Source: Deltaproteobacteria bacterium
GTDB taxonomy: Bacteria > Myxococcota > Kuafuiibacteriia > Kuafuiibacteriales > Kuafuiibacteriaceae
Assembly: GCA_011526105.1 (NCBI GenBank)
Contig: WYAZ01000152.1
Span: 1 to 64,000, forward strand
Reading direction: 5' to 3'
DNA: 64,000 bases
Shown here: piece by piece, positions 1 through 8,182 of the stretch
Position numbering within the stretch: position 1 is the first letter of the stretch
How the letters are laid out: each line of letters starts with the position of its first letter
Notes under the pieces: model-generated
Told to the model about the DNA's origin: nothing
The model's input: the letters and a program-made list of their open reading frames with translations, nothing else
Databases searched by the model: none
Made by a program: the position numbers and the translations under genes

Positions 1-147
1 ACGAAGGGAGTTGGGTCGCCCCCAATGACCGAGGAGCCCGAAAGGGCGGCCGCAGGCCGCGCGTCGGCCAGGGGCGAAAAGGACAAGCGCGAACGCGATC
101 TGAACTTCTCGGACGGGACACTAGTCCCCTGGAAACGTGGAGGCTAG
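1..147 (+). other. Open reading frame at left edge (possible 3' end of a gene)
   Basis: Frame 1 is open from the window edge to a TAG at 145-147, giving 48 codons. The predicted residues are charged and Arg/Glu/Ala-rich, and the frame ends with the residues LVPWKRGG. An in-frame ATG lies at 25-27, so this could also be a 40-residue small ORF, but no convincing ribosome-binding site precedes it. In GC-rich DNA a 48-codon open frame is weak evidence. The last nine codons lie inside the left arm of the inverted repeat at 121-147, so the stop codon may be supplied by that element. No function can be suggested. Confidence 0.25.
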
Positions 148-298
148 GGAAACTCGGCGAGCAATCTTCGTGTCTGGTCGTCGCGCGAGGAGGGCGAATA
201 CTCTCTGTACTCAACCGACGAGAGCCAAAGGCGTCGCGGCGAGCAGCCGCGAAGAGGGCCGGCGACATTTGCTAGCCTCTACGTTTCCAGGGGACTAG
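121..298. repeat. 178-bp element bounded by 27-bp inverted repeats
   Basis: Bases 121-147 and 272-298 are reverse complements over 27 positions with one mismatch, which would be a G-U pair in RNA. CTAG sits at both ends of each arm. The 124-nt interior has further pairing: TCGTCG at 178-183 with CGACGA at 216-221, and a 6-bp hairpin at 235-251 with a 5-nt loop. Stop codons fall inside both arms: TAG at 145-147 on plus, and TAG at 295-297 on minus, which ends the lipoprotein gene. There is no T-run after either arm, so a simple terminator is unlikely. It may be a MITE-like insertion into a CTAG site or a structured RNA. Confidence 0.75.
235..251. other. Small internal hairpin of the inverted-repeat element
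   Basis: CGCGGC at 235-240 pairs with GCCGCG at 246-251 around a 5-nt loop. It lies inside the 27-bp-closed element and supports the idea that the interior folds as RNA. Taken alone, a 6-bp GC hairpin is common in GC-rich DNA. Confidence 0.4.
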
Positions 299-1626
299 AG
301 CCCGAGGAACTCGACCGGCGGGCCGTAGATGGTGGGCTTGCCATCCAGCGTGCGAGGTGGCCCGAGTGTGAAGATCAACGAGCGCAGGTCTCTTGGTGCG
401 GTGGCATCGACCATCGTGTCCTGCTCGATGCCCACCTGATGCACGCGGAGCTTTTCACTGACGCGGATCTCACCCATGGTGCCGACGCGTGCAAAACCGA
501 TCTCGAGCCAATCACCCTCGAGCGTCGTGAGCCGAAGGTAGGTCTCGGGCGCAGTCCCGGGGATGGACTCGACGAGCCGCTGCGCAAGCTTGGAAACCGC
601 ACGCAGCGCGGGGAGCCAGTGCTCAAAGTAGATCGCCGGCTGACCCTTGTGGGCACTCCGCGCTGAGCCGACCGAACGCTTGTAGCGCTCTGGGTGATAG
701 CGCAGGTGGAGCATGAGCACGTTCTTGCTGACTTCGAACGTAGCCGGCTTGTCGGTGAGTTTCTGGAGCTCGGCTTCGAATCGAACCTCGCGCGCCAGCT
801 CCTTGATGAGCGCGTGAAAGCTCGGATCCACTTGATCGAGATCGTAGGTTACGCCGAAGTGTGCCGTTCGATCCGCGACGCGCCTCGCGGCGAGCGCGAG
901 CTGGTTGCGACAACGCTCGAGGTGGGCGCGATGCTCGTACTCCTTTGCGGCGACCGCCACGCTGACCTTGGCCTCCGTTCCTTGGGGAAGGTCTCGATCG
1001 TAGAGACTGACCGCCTGAGCGCAGGCGCCCCGCCGCGCGAGCCGGTCGGCGACGGCGAAGGTGTCGAGGGGCGCCCCCGCTCCGGGGTCGTTGAACTGCG
1101 CGCCGAGCCGGTCGGCGATGCGACGCGCGAGACGCTCTGGGCCCCCCGCTTCCCCGGAGCGCGGCTGGATCTCGAACCGAAGGACAACTTGCTCGTCGGC
1201 GACGGTGAGGACCGAGACTCGGGCGCCGAGACCCGAAGGCAGCATCCGAGGCTCGATGATCACCACGTCGTCGGCGCGCGCCTCTCCAAGCGCGTAGAGG
1301 TGGGACGTTTGGAGCGGCGTCACGCTGCCAGGGCCTCGAAGCCTCGAGGGCTCGGTCTGATAGAGCCGGCGGAGCTCGGTGGCAAGATACAGGTCGAGCT
1401 CCTCCACCGCGCGCGCGTCCACGTTCGGCCCGGGAACAACCCAGAGCCCCAGGCCACGCGCCGCGAGCTTGATGAAGGGGCGTTCGGCCCCGTCGCTCTT
1501 CGGCCCCGAGGCACAAGCGGCGAGCACGAGGGCAGCGATGACCAAGCTCCACCCGAGCTGAGCCACGCGAAGTCGATGAGTCCGCTGCATCTGGCGTACA
1601 CTCATTCCGCCGATTCGGGCTGTCAA
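295..1626 (-). CDS. Hypothetical lipoprotein
   Basis: 443 residues. A hydrophobic segment ends in the lipobox LVLAAC (Cys38 in this numbering), so the mature protein is probably a lipid-anchored envelope protein. The body is a mixed alpha/beta sequence with no catalytic motif I recognise, and I do not assign a domain. The start shown is a TTG that overlaps the stop of ygfZ in a TTGA quartet, with an AGGGG seven bases upstream. An ATG at 1605 would shorten the leader by seven residues and still leave a complete signal peptide. It is the last gene of a minus-strand run FNR-like, ygfZ, lipoprotein. Its stop codon falls inside the right arm of the inverted-repeat element. Confidence 0.8.
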   Translation of the reverse strand: MTARIGGMSVRQMQRTHRLRVAQLGWSLVIAALVLAACASGPKSDGAERPFIKLAARGLGLWVVPGPNVDARAVEELDLYLATELRRLYQTEPSRLRGPGSVTPLQTSHLYALGEARADDVVIIEPRMLPSGLGARVSVLTVADEQVVLRFEIQPRSGEAGGPERLARRIADRLGAQFNDPGAGAPLDTFAVADRLARRGACAQAVSLYDRDLPQGTEAKVSVAVAAKEYEHRAHLERCRNQLALAARRVADRTAHFGVTYDLDQVDPSFHALIKELAREVRFEAELQKLTDKPATFEVSKNVLMLHLRYHPERYKRSVGSARSAHKGQPAIYFEHWLPALRAVSKLAQRLVESIPGTAPETYLRLTTLEGDWLEIGFARVGTMGEIRVSEKLRVHQVGIEQDTMVDATAPRDLRSLIFTLGPPRTLDGKPTIYGPPVEFLGL

Positions 1627-2621
1627 CTCGATGCCCCTAGGGGAGGAATCATCGGCAGACCAAGGACCGTCGCCTCGGCTGCGCCCGACGCCGCCTCGTA
1701 GCTCAGCAGCGTCCCGGCAGCCTCGTGTTCACGCCGAACGTATCCGAGCCCTACGCACGCACCCAGCGTCGCCGACTGGCCGAAGCTCTCGATCTCTCCA
1801 ACCGGCCGAGCGTCCAAAGAGAGCGCGGCGGGCTTGTCTTTCGATGGCGGACCGCCGCCGAGCCGAAGACCTACCAAGAGGTGGTTCACTTGGCCTAGGT
1901 TGGTCCCGCGCGCCACGACCTCTTGGCCGACGTAGCAGCCCTTCGTGAATGAGACCGCTCGTTCGAGCCGCGCCTCCATCGGAAGGGTCTCGAGATCGAG
2001 CTCGGCCCCGTCTCTGGGCTCTCCGGCCTCGATGCGTAGCACCTCGAGCACATCGGCCTCGACGAGCATCGCCCCCGCGCGCACGAGCGCGGCCGCCCGC
2101 TTCTCACCCGACCCAGCAGGCACATGAAGCTCGTAGCCTGGGAGGCCAAAGCCATCCTCGGCGATCACGATGTTGGCGCCGACACGCTCGAAGGCGCCCG
2201 GGGGGAGTTCCGGGTTGATCGCTCCGAGGCCGATCGCTTCGAGACAGGCGTACGAGCTGGGGCCAAGCAAGCTCAACACCTCCCGCGTCTCACTCGTGTC
2301 GAGGACCGTGCAGTCTTCCATCACGATGTGTGCGAGCAACGTCTCCTTCAGCCGGTCTGAAACCTCGGCCCGTACGTCGAGCGAGAGCGCCGCTTCTTCG
2401 GCACGAACCCGGAGATAGGCTTCGATTCGTCCCTTCGCGCTGCACTTGAGGGCCCGAGCGCCCTGGCCGGGCTGCAGCGCGCGCACGTCCTGGCTGAGCA
2501 TGCCGTCGAGGAACTCGGTGCGATCGGGGCCCATCACCTGGAGCGTGCGGATCTCGGGGCGTCGGCAGACGACGGCCTTGGTACGGGCGGCCTCGAAGGG
2601 CGATGGCAAAGCAGTCGACAT
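1623..2621 (-). CDS. ygfZ: YgfZ/GcvT-like folate-binding protein
   Basis: 332 residues of the YgfZ/IBA57 branch of the aminomethyltransferase fold. The family signature is intact near residues 227-239 (KGCYVGQEVVAR), including the conserved Cys229. YgfZ-type proteins bind tetrahydrofolate and help assemble or repair iron-sulfur clusters in certain enzymes in the cytoplasm; this role is known for the family and inferred here. The N-terminal half (VMGPDRTEFLDGMLSQDV) also matches the family. The gene follows the FNR-like oxidoreductase with a 9-nt gap, and a GAGGAG ribosome-binding site precedes its ATG. Its TGA overlaps the TTG start of the downstream lipoprotein gene. Confidence 0.92.
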   Translation of the reverse strand: MSTALPSPFEAARTKAVVCRRPEIRTLQVMGPDRTEFLDGMLSQDVRALQPGQGARALKCSAKGRIEAYLRVRAEEAALSLDVRAEVSDRLKETLLAHIVMEDCTVLDTSETREVLSLLGPSSYACLEAIGLGAINPELPPGAFERVGANIVIAEDGFGLPGYELHVPAGSGEKRAAALVRAGAMLVEADVLEVLRIEAGEPRDGAELDLETLPMEARLERAVSFTKGCYVGQEVVARGTNLGQVNHLLVGLRLGGGPPSKDKPAALSLDARPVGEIESFGQSATLGACVGLGYVRREHEAAGTLLSYEAASGAAEATVLGLPMIPPLGASS

Positions 2622-2630
2622 GAAGGCTCC

Positions 2631-3278
2631 TCAGTAGTTCTGATGCACACGGCGCTCATCGAGGCCGAGTTCGGTGAGCACTTCCCGCACGCCATCGACC
2701 ATCGCGCTGTGGCCGCAGACAAAAGCCTCGGCGTTTGCGAGCGAGGGTTGGTCTGCCCGCAAGACATCTTGCACGAAAGGCTGCGAGACTACCCTCCGCA
2801 CTTCGATCTCGTCGGCGCGCCACGCGGCGTCGGAGTCGCGATAGACGTGGTCTCCGGGGGTGCTTGCGCCCGCATATAGCGTGATCTCGCGGTAGAGCTT
2901 CCGCTCCCTGCGCATGGCTTCGATCAGCGCCCGCAGCGGCGCCACCCCAGTGCCGACGCCCAGCAGGAACGAATCGCGACCGTGGGCGGACTCGATCGGG
3001 AACCCAGGCCCCGCCGGGGGCTCGATGCTCCACTGTGCACTCTCTCGGGGCTCGAGCGCGGCGATGGCGGGGGGCCCGAGCAGCAGCTCGAGGGCGGCGC
3101 GCTCGCCGGGGGCAGAGGCGATCGCGAGAAAGGTCGGCTCGCCTTCGCCATGAACGACGATGTACTGACCCGGCCGACGGTAAAGAGCGGCGACTTCCGC
3201 CGTCACCTCGAGCAGGACGCCGGAGTAGCGCGAGGACTCTGCCCACACGCGCCTGACCTTCGCAACGACGAGCCCCAT
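2631..3278 (-). CDS. FAD/NAD(P)-binding oxidoreductase, ferredoxin reductase-like
   Basis: 215 residues, the size of a minimal ferredoxin-NADP reductase core without an added ferredoxin domain. The NAD(P)-binding glycine motif GVGTGVAPL is at about 107-115, and the C-terminal segment (FVCGHSAMV, then HQNY at the end) is typical of the fold. The usual flavin-binding R-x-Y-S is replaced by LAIASAP near 51-57, a variant I associate with small plant and bacterial reductase-like proteins. It probably passes electrons between a nicotinamide cofactor and an unidentified carrier. It is first in a minus-strand run with ygfZ, whose family has iron-sulfur roles. The ATG faces the Nudix gene across an 80-bp divergent gap. 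The physiological partner is unknown. Confidence 0.85.
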   Translation of the reverse strand: MGLVVAKVRRVWAESSRYSGVLLEVTAEVAALYRRPGQYIVVHGEGEPTFLAIASAPGERAALELLLGPPAIAALEPRESAQWSIEPPAGPGFPIESAHGRDSFLLGVGTGVAPLRALIEAMRRERKLYREITLYAGASTPGDHVYRDSDAAWRADEIEVRRVVSQPFVQDVLRADQPSLANAEAFVCGHSAMVDGVREVLTELGLDERRVHQNY

Positions 3279-3358
3279 CGACCGGTCCGAGCCTAGCAGG
3301 CCCAGGAGCCCGCGAGAAGCTTTGAAGGCGCCGGGATCTGGGGTACGGATCGGCCCCG

Positions 3359-4069
3359 GTGAGCAAGAGCGGCACCAAAAGAGGCAGCGGACGCCCCAGC
3401 CCCACGAGCGTGGAGCTCGTGCAGGATCTATCGGAGATCTCCGCGCCCGTAAGCGGCTTTCTGCGCCGGCATCGCCACCGCGTAAAGACGGTCATGGACA
3501 ACGGTCGCCGCACCGAGACCTACGTCGTCGACTACGCCGATCGCGATATCGATCGCCGAGACGCGGTGGCGGTGGCGGTGTATGCGCGGGGCAAGAACGC
3601 AGCGAAGACCCGAGTGCTGCTTCGCCGTCAGGTACGTTATGCGGCGTACCTGGTGACCGGGCAGCCCACGACGGTGGAGCTCGTCGCGGGGCTCATCGAG
3701 CTTCCGGAGTCGCCCGAGTCCTGCACCGCGCGGGAGCTCTGGGAAGAAGCGGGCGCGGTGATTGAGTCGAGAACGGTGCAGCCGCTGGGCCCGCCGTTCT
3801 TTCCCATCCCCGGCCTGTCCACCGAGCGCATCGTACCCATGATGGTCGAGCTCCCCAGTGACACCTTGGACGCGCTCGCGCTGACCCAGCCCCCCGGGGA
3901 CGGGAGCCCGTTCGAGGAAGGCGCCGAGAACTTCGTCGTGAGCCTCGCAGACGCCTTCGAGATGATGTTGGTCCCCGCGGATTCCGCCGGTGATCGCCCG
4001 CTCATCAACGACGCAAAGACCGAGATCATCCTCCACCGCCTCGGGCGCATGCTGTGGGGCGGCCCTTGA
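3359..4069 (+). CDS. Nudix hydrolase
   Basis: 236 residues with a perfect Nudix box at about 111-133: G-x5-E-x7-RELWEEAGA. The REL-W-EE core supplies the metal-binding glutamates, so the enzyme should hydrolyse a nucleoside diphosphate linked to another group. The layout, a roughly 70-residue N-terminal beta region before the box with FFPIPGLSTER after it, resembles ADP-ribose/ADP-sugar pyrophosphatases, but the substrate cannot be read from sequence. The start is a GTG. The 3' end overlaps the NAD kinase start, so the two are probably translated together. A link between NAD kinase and a nucleotide-sugar or NADH pyrophosphatase would make metabolic sense but is inference. Confidence 0.9.
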   Translation: MSKSGTKRGSGRPSPTSVELVQDLSEISAPVSGFLRRHRHRVKTVMDNGRRTETYVVDYADRDIDRRDAVAVAVYARGKNAAKTRVLLRRQVRYAAYLVTGQPTTVELVAGLIELPESPESCTARELWEEAGAVIESRTVQPLGPPFFPIPGLSTERIVPMMVELPSDTLDALALTQPPGDGSPFEEGAENFVVSLADAFEMMLVPADSAGDRPLINDAKTEIILHRLGRMLWGGP

Positions 4070-4956
4070 AGATCACGCAGGTCCTGGTCGTGCTGAAGCG
4101 CAGCGCGCTGTCGCGGCTCAAGGGGAGCAAGAGCCGGGGCGACGTGCGCCTGCGCAAGCTCGCCGAGAGCGGGCACCCTTCCACCTTGACGATGCGGCTC
4201 GCTCACGAGGAGCACCTCTTGTCGGTGAAGCACGTCCGGCGTGAGCTTCGACGCCGCGACATTCGCTTCGTCGAGCGCTCGAGGGCCCCGAAGACCGGTC
4301 TCGCCAGCTTTGACCTCGTCATTACGGTGGGAGGAGACGGCACGCTGCTCGACGCGAGCCACTACGTGCGTCATCAACTCCCGATGTTGGGCGTCAACTC
4401 GGCTCCCGCCTCCTCGGTAGGTTTTCTGACTGCGTGTCGTGCCCCCACTTTTGCGCAGACCCTGGACGCGCTCGTCGCGGACGAGATCAAACCGATCGCG
4501 GTCCAAAGGCTCCGCGTGCAGGTCGGCCGCACCACCCTGCCCGAGCCGGTCCTCAACGACGTCCTCTTCTGCCACGACAACCCCGCGATGGTGACTCGCT
4601 ACAGAGTTCAGACACCGCACGGCGAGGAGCTGCAGCAGAGCTCGGGGATCTGGGTCGCGACGCCGGCGGGCTCCACCGCCGCACTTCGATCCGCCGGCGG
4701 AACCCCGATGTCACTCACCGCGCGCTCGTTCGCGTTCATCGTGAGAGAGCCCTATTCGGCGCCCGGAAGCTCGCTGCAGCTCACAGGCGAGATGCTCGAG
4801 TCTGACGAGAAGCTCGTGATCGAATCGCGCGTGAACACCGCCAGTCTCTTCATCGATGGCTCGTACCAGCGGCACCCGGTTCACTACGGCGACGTCGTCA
4901 CCTTCTCCTTGCACCCAACCCCTCTGCAGTTGGTTCGGCCCCGACCCCGCTCCTAG
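4054..4956 (+). CDS. nadK: NAD kinase
   Basis: 300 residues from this GTG. It phosphorylates NAD to NADP in the cytoplasm. The diagnostic GGDGT motif is at about 93-97 (LVITVGGDGTLLD), and the second conserved site (ATPAGSTAA) and the C-terminal beta-sandwich are present. Length fits the bacterial family (about 290-300). The start is uncertain: GTG at 4054 overlaps the Nudix gene by 16 nt, while TTG at 4066 would give the TTGA stop/start overlap seen elsewhere in this window and a protein beginning MKITQV. I favour coupling with the Nudix gene either way. Confidence 0.94.
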   Translation: MGRPLKITQVLVVLKRSALSRLKGSKSRGDVRLRKLAESGHPSTLTMRLAHEEHLLSVKHVRRELRRRDIRFVERSRAPKTGLASFDLVITVGGDGTLLDASHYVRHQLPMLGVNSAPASSVGFLTACRAPTFAQTLDALVADEIKPIAVQRLRVQVGRTTLPEPVLNDVLFCHDNPAMVTRYRVQTPHGEELQQSSGIWVATPAGSTAALRSAGGTPMSLTARSFAFIVREPYSAPGSSLQLTGEMLESDEKLVIESRVNTASLFIDGSYQRHPVHYGDVVTFSLHPTPLQLVRPRPRS

Positions 4957-5019
4957 CCGTATGAGCGCGCCTGGGCCGGGCGGTTGACCTGCTCTCGCGC
5001 TCGGTTTACCGGACTCAGC

Positions 5020-6264
5020 GTGGACGTCGCTGGGTTTCAACGCGGTGAGACCGACGCGCTCTCCGCCTTCCTGGGCGCCCACACGCGTCTCGTGTGGCAA
5101 CTCGCGCGACGCGGCTTCGCCACCACCGAGGACGACCGACCCGCCCTCGTCTTTGGCGTCCATCGCGCGGCCTCGCTGGAGAAGCTCACCGTATCCACTC
5201 TGAGCGAGGCGCTTCGCACGGAACGCCGCGCCCGGGTCGCGGAACCCAAGCAGGGGGAGAGTCTCCTCCTCGAGACGGCACGCCTTTGTCTGACCGCCGC
5301 GGCTCAGGCGGAGGGCCGCGAGCGCACTCTGGACCACCGAGAAGCGGAAGCTTTGCCGTCGAGCGTCATCGACCTCGATCGCGTCGAGCTGCCTCTGCCC
5401 GACGAGCAGCTCTCCGCGCCCCCTCGGGACGTCGAGGACTTCGAGCTCGAGGCCTTCGAGAAGGCGCGCTCCGAGCTCGCATCGCTCGAAGAGCATCTGG
5501 CGGTCCGCGATCGAGAGCTGCTCGAGCGGCGACTGCGCTCCGCCGAACCGCGAGCCGATGTAGCCCGCGCGCTCTCCATCAGTGTGCCGGCGGTCAAGGA
5601 GGGCGAGCGACGCCTCGTTCGACACCTTCTGCACCACTTGAGACGCGCCCGCGTCCTCGAGGAGCGAGCCGGCGAAGCAGAGCTCGAGGCGCTTTTGTCC
5701 GGAGATCCGAAACGCGCCAGTCTCCCGCCGCGCACCGCAGAGCGCATTCGCGAGCAGGTTCTGAAGCGAACCTTCTCCGAGGAGCCCCGCCCATACAAGC
5801 AGCGCGCGACCTTGGCACTTGCGGTCGCGGCCATCGCGCTGGCGCTCTACGTGCTGATGTTCTTCGGAGTGATCCCCGGACCGGGCAGCGATCCCGAGAT
5901 CGAGCCGCAGCTCGCCGTCTCCTGCGCCGGCCAATGTACAGCTTCGAGCGTGCTCGAGATCTCGGTCCGCGCACCCCGACGAGCGCGACGCATCTCGCTC
6001 TGGCTGAGGAGCGCGGACGGCGCGGTCCAGCCGCTCGTAGCCCACTCCGACGGCCGGGCCTCAGCCCTCCCGTTCGGCGCCAAAGAGAGACTCACCCCCC
6101 TCCCGGTCTCTCCCACACTTCCAGAGAACGCGGGCCCGGCCCCCTATGAAGTGATCGCGGTCTTCACGAGCGAGCGAGCTTCGACCTCGAGCCTGCGGGC
6201 CCACGTAGAAGGCTCGGCGCTGCTCCCAAAGGCGCTGACTCTGACCCGCGTCATCGGTCCCTGA
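5020..6264 (+). CDS. ECF-sigma-like protein with C-terminal membrane anchor and extracytoplasmic domain
   Basis: About 414 residues from this GTG; an upstream in-frame TTG at 4984 would add 12. The N-terminus (FQRGETDALSAFLGAHTRLVWQLARRG) resembles region 2.1 of ECF sigma factors, but the acidic and aromatic residues of region 2.2 are not kept. A stretch about 150-210 residues in (LEEHLAVRDRELLERRL, then DVARALSISVPAVKEGERRL) resembles the region 4 helix-turn-helix. One transmembrane helix follows about 260-285 residues in (LALAVAAIALALYVLMFFGVI in part), then about 115 residues predicted outside. I infer a membrane-tethered transcription-related protein; whether it binds polymerase is open. 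Two exported proteins lie immediately downstream. Confidence 0.7.
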   Translation: MDVAGFQRGETDALSAFLGAHTRLVWQLARRGFATTEDDRPALVFGVHRAASLEKLTVSTLSEALRTERRARVAEPKQGESLLLETARLCLTAAAQAEGRERTLDHREAEALPSSVIDLDRVELPLPDEQLSAPPRDVEDFELEAFEKARSELASLEEHLAVRDRELLERRLRSAEPRADVARALSISVPAVKEGERRLVRHLLHHLRRARVLEERAGEAELEALLSGDPKRASLPPRTAERIREQVLKRTFSEEPRPYKQRATLALAVAAIALALYVLMFFGVIPGPGSDPEIEPQLAVSCAGQCTASSVLEISVRAPRRARRISLWLRSADGAVQPLVAHSDGRASALPFGAKERLTPLPVSPTLPENAGPAPYEVIAVFTSERASTSSLRAHVEGSALLPKALTLTRVIGP

Positions 6265-6271
6265 GGTCGTC

Positions 6272-7342
6272 GTGGTGTTTGCGTTCGGCTTCCGTGGCAT
6301 CGCCGCTTGGCTCCTCGGCGTCTCCTTGATCTTTTCGCCGCTGCGCGCGTTCGCCGACCCAACGACCGAGATCCGCGAGCTCGCCGGGGCGGCCGAAGCC
6401 TTGCTCGACGCCCTCGAGCCCGAAGAAGCGTCGCGCATCCTGCAGAAGGGTCGGAGGAGCCCGAGCTTCAAGCGGGCCGACCGCTCCGCTCGTGCCCTGC
6501 TCCTGGTCACCCTCGGCCGCGCCCGCGCCGAGCTCTCGGACGAGCCGGGTATGAACGAGGCCTTTGAGAGCGCGGTGGCCTTGGACCCAAGGGTGCGTCT
6601 GTCCAGAGGCAACACCTCGCCCAAGATCATCGCCGCGCTCGAACGCGCGCGGCTCGAGGCTCCGGTGGCCTCCAAGCCGGCCCCGAGCAAGGCCAGCAGG
6701 CCGAGCAGGCCGAAGGCAGCTCCGCCCAAGTCGGAGCCGACGATCTCGAAGCTCCCCACGGAGAAGAACGAGCCGCCCGCGCTGGCGTGGTGGATCGAGG
6801 GCCCGCTCGTCTCCGGGGCTCGGGTGAGCCTGGTCGCGGACATCGCCACCCTGCCCAAGGACACCACCGTGGAAGCACACCGCCTGTACGATGGTCAGGC
6901 TCATGCCCTGCGCATCGAGCTGACCAAGAGCGGCACCACCGCAGTCTCGATCTTCTCCCTGGACGAGCGCCCCTTCGATCTGTGGATCTTGGCCAAGCAC
7001 AAGGGGCAGGTCGTGGCTCGCGCCGGATCCGCCGAGACGCCGATGCGCTTTGCGCCCAAGACCGCGCCTTCTCTGACCGAGGCCTGGAGCCCGAAGCCCA
7101 AAACGAGCGAGACCAAGAGCAGCACGATCGCGGCCACCGCCGCGCCGCCGCGCGCGGTCGAGGAGCGTTCGGGCGACGCGACCGGCGATCCGGTCACGCT
7201 GCTCGTGACGCTCGGAATGATCGGCCTCATGGTGACCGCGGTGATCGTGAGCGTCGCGCTGCTCACCGGGGGACCCGACTGTGAAGTCACGCCGGGCACG
7301 GGCTGCAGTGAGGTTCGCGTACTCCCGCTGGTGAGGTTCTGA
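6272..7342 (+). CDS. Exported TPR-like protein with C-terminal membrane helix
   Basis: 356 residues. There is an N-terminal signal peptide (IAAWLLGVSLIFSPLRAFA) and a helical N-terminal domain of about 100 residues with TPR-like pattern. Then come a Lys/Pro/Ser/Ala-rich linker near 125-160, a beta-rich region near 165-260, a second low-complexity linker, and a hydrophobic helix near 307-331 followed by a short Cys-containing tail. The arrangement recalls myxobacterial TPR/PEGA proteins, but I cannot place it in a named family. The start is GTG 6272 with a GAGG five bases upstream. It begins 7 nt after the sigma-like gene and ends one base before the next lipoprotein gene, so the three are likely one operon. 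Confidence 0.75.
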   Translation: MVFAFGFRGIAAWLLGVSLIFSPLRAFADPTTEIRELAGAAEALLDALEPEEASRILQKGRRSPSFKRADRSARALLLVTLGRARAELSDEPGMNEAFESAVALDPRVRLSRGNTSPKIIAALERARLEAPVASKPAPSKASRPSRPKAAPPKSEPTISKLPTEKNEPPALAWWIEGPLVSGARVSLVADIATLPKDTTVEAHRLYDGQAHALRIELTKSGTTAVSIFSLDERPFDLWILAKHKGQVVARAGSAETPMRFAPKTAPSLTEAWSPKPKTSETKSSTIAATAAPPRAVEERSGDATGDPVTLLVTLGMIGLMVTAVIVSVALLTGGPDCEVTPGTGCSEVRVLPLVRF

Positions 7343-7343
7343 A

Positions 7344-7733
7344 ATGGTGCGTAGAGCCTCGATCCTCGCGTTGTTCTTTGTCGCGTGCGGACAAGACGCC
7401 CCGGTTCGCTTCGCGAGCGAGGCACTCGGGGCGTCCACCCATCGACTCGCGCTGTACTACTTCGAGCCCGAGAAGCGCTGCAGCGAACTGTGGGCGAGCT
7501 CGGACCGAAGCCAAGCGCTGCACGGCCCCTTCGCCTCCGAGCCGCTCGACGACGACGAGCGGGAGAATGGCTTCACCTTCCCGATGCTCGAGCTGCCCTC
7601 TGGCACCTACGTCATCGTGGTCGACGCGCTGAGCGCCTCGGACATACTCGTAGGGAGCGGCTGCGCCGAGTCGCAGCAGGTGCTCGAGCGAAGGCTATCC
7701 TTCACCGAGATCGTCATCCATCCGGTCGAGTGA
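7344..7733 (+). CDS. Small hypothetical lipoprotein
   Basis: 129 residues with a short signal peptide and lipobox LFFVAC (Cys15). The mature part contains two further cysteines (RCSEL and SGCAES) and a predicted beta-rich core ending in FTEIVIHPVE. No family is recognised. Its ATG is one base past the stop of the preceding TPR-like gene, with GAGG about eight bases upstream. It is therefore probably co-translated and may work in the same envelope complex as the membrane-anchored sigma-like protein. It ends 19 nt from the stop of a convergent gene. Confidence 0.72.
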   Translation: MVRRASILALFFVACGQDAPVRFASEALGASTHRLALYYFEPEKRCSELWASSDRSQALHGPFASEPLDDDERENGFTFPMLELPSGTYVIVVDALSASDILVGSGCAESQQVLERRLSFTEIVIHPVE

Positions 7734-7752
7734 GGCGCGGACCGCGCCGGGC

Positions 7753-8052
7753 TCACTTGATGATGATCTTCCCGTCCTTGATCTCGATGTTCTCGCCGCC
7801 CTTCAAGGTGACCTCACCCCCCGGCGCCTTCACCACACAGGGCGACGAGCCCTGGATGGTCGCGCTCGCGGTCGTGCTGCCGCTGAACTTCACGGTGTAG
7901 CTGCTGCCGCTGCACTTGGCGGGCATCTCGTAGCTCTTGCTGTCCCGGTTATAGTAGCGGACGGTCACCGCAGCTTCCGCGATCGACCCGACGAGGAGGG
8001 CGCCCGCCAAGGTCAGACCAGAGAGGGCGGTTCGAGCTTGCATGGTGTTCAT
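7753..8052 (-). CDS. Small secreted hypothetical protein
   Basis: 99 residues from ATG 8052. The open frame continues upstream to 8151, but that extension has a poor leader, whereas MNTMQARTALSGL begins a clean signal peptide cleaved after GSIAEAA. The mature protein is about 70 residues with two cysteines (KCSG and PCVV) that could form a disulfide, and a repetitive beta-type C-terminus (GGENIEIKDGKIIIK). The beta pattern suggests a small surface or periplasmic protein. No homologue is recognised. ATG 8043 is an alternative start. Confidence 0.65.
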   Translation of the reverse strand: MNTMQARTALSGLTLAGALLVGSIAEAAVTVRYYNRDSKSYEMPAKCSGSSYTVKFSGSTTASATIQGSSPCVVKAPGGEVTLKGGENIEIKDGKIIIK

Positions 8053-8182
8053 GCCGACGTTGTACGCCCGCTTCCCGCCGAACTTCCCGACGGCAGCAGG
8101 AGGATGACCCGAGAAAACCCTAGACTGCCGGCCTGATCGAAGCCCTGGCAACCCTCGGCCGGGCTGACTAGGATGCCTGCCG

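Noticed and set aside
4711-6045. A 444-codon minus-strand frame opposite nadK and the sigma-like gene
   Set aside because: Arg/Glu/Gly-rich with no motif. The plus strand encodes conserved NAD kinase motifs and a membrane helix.
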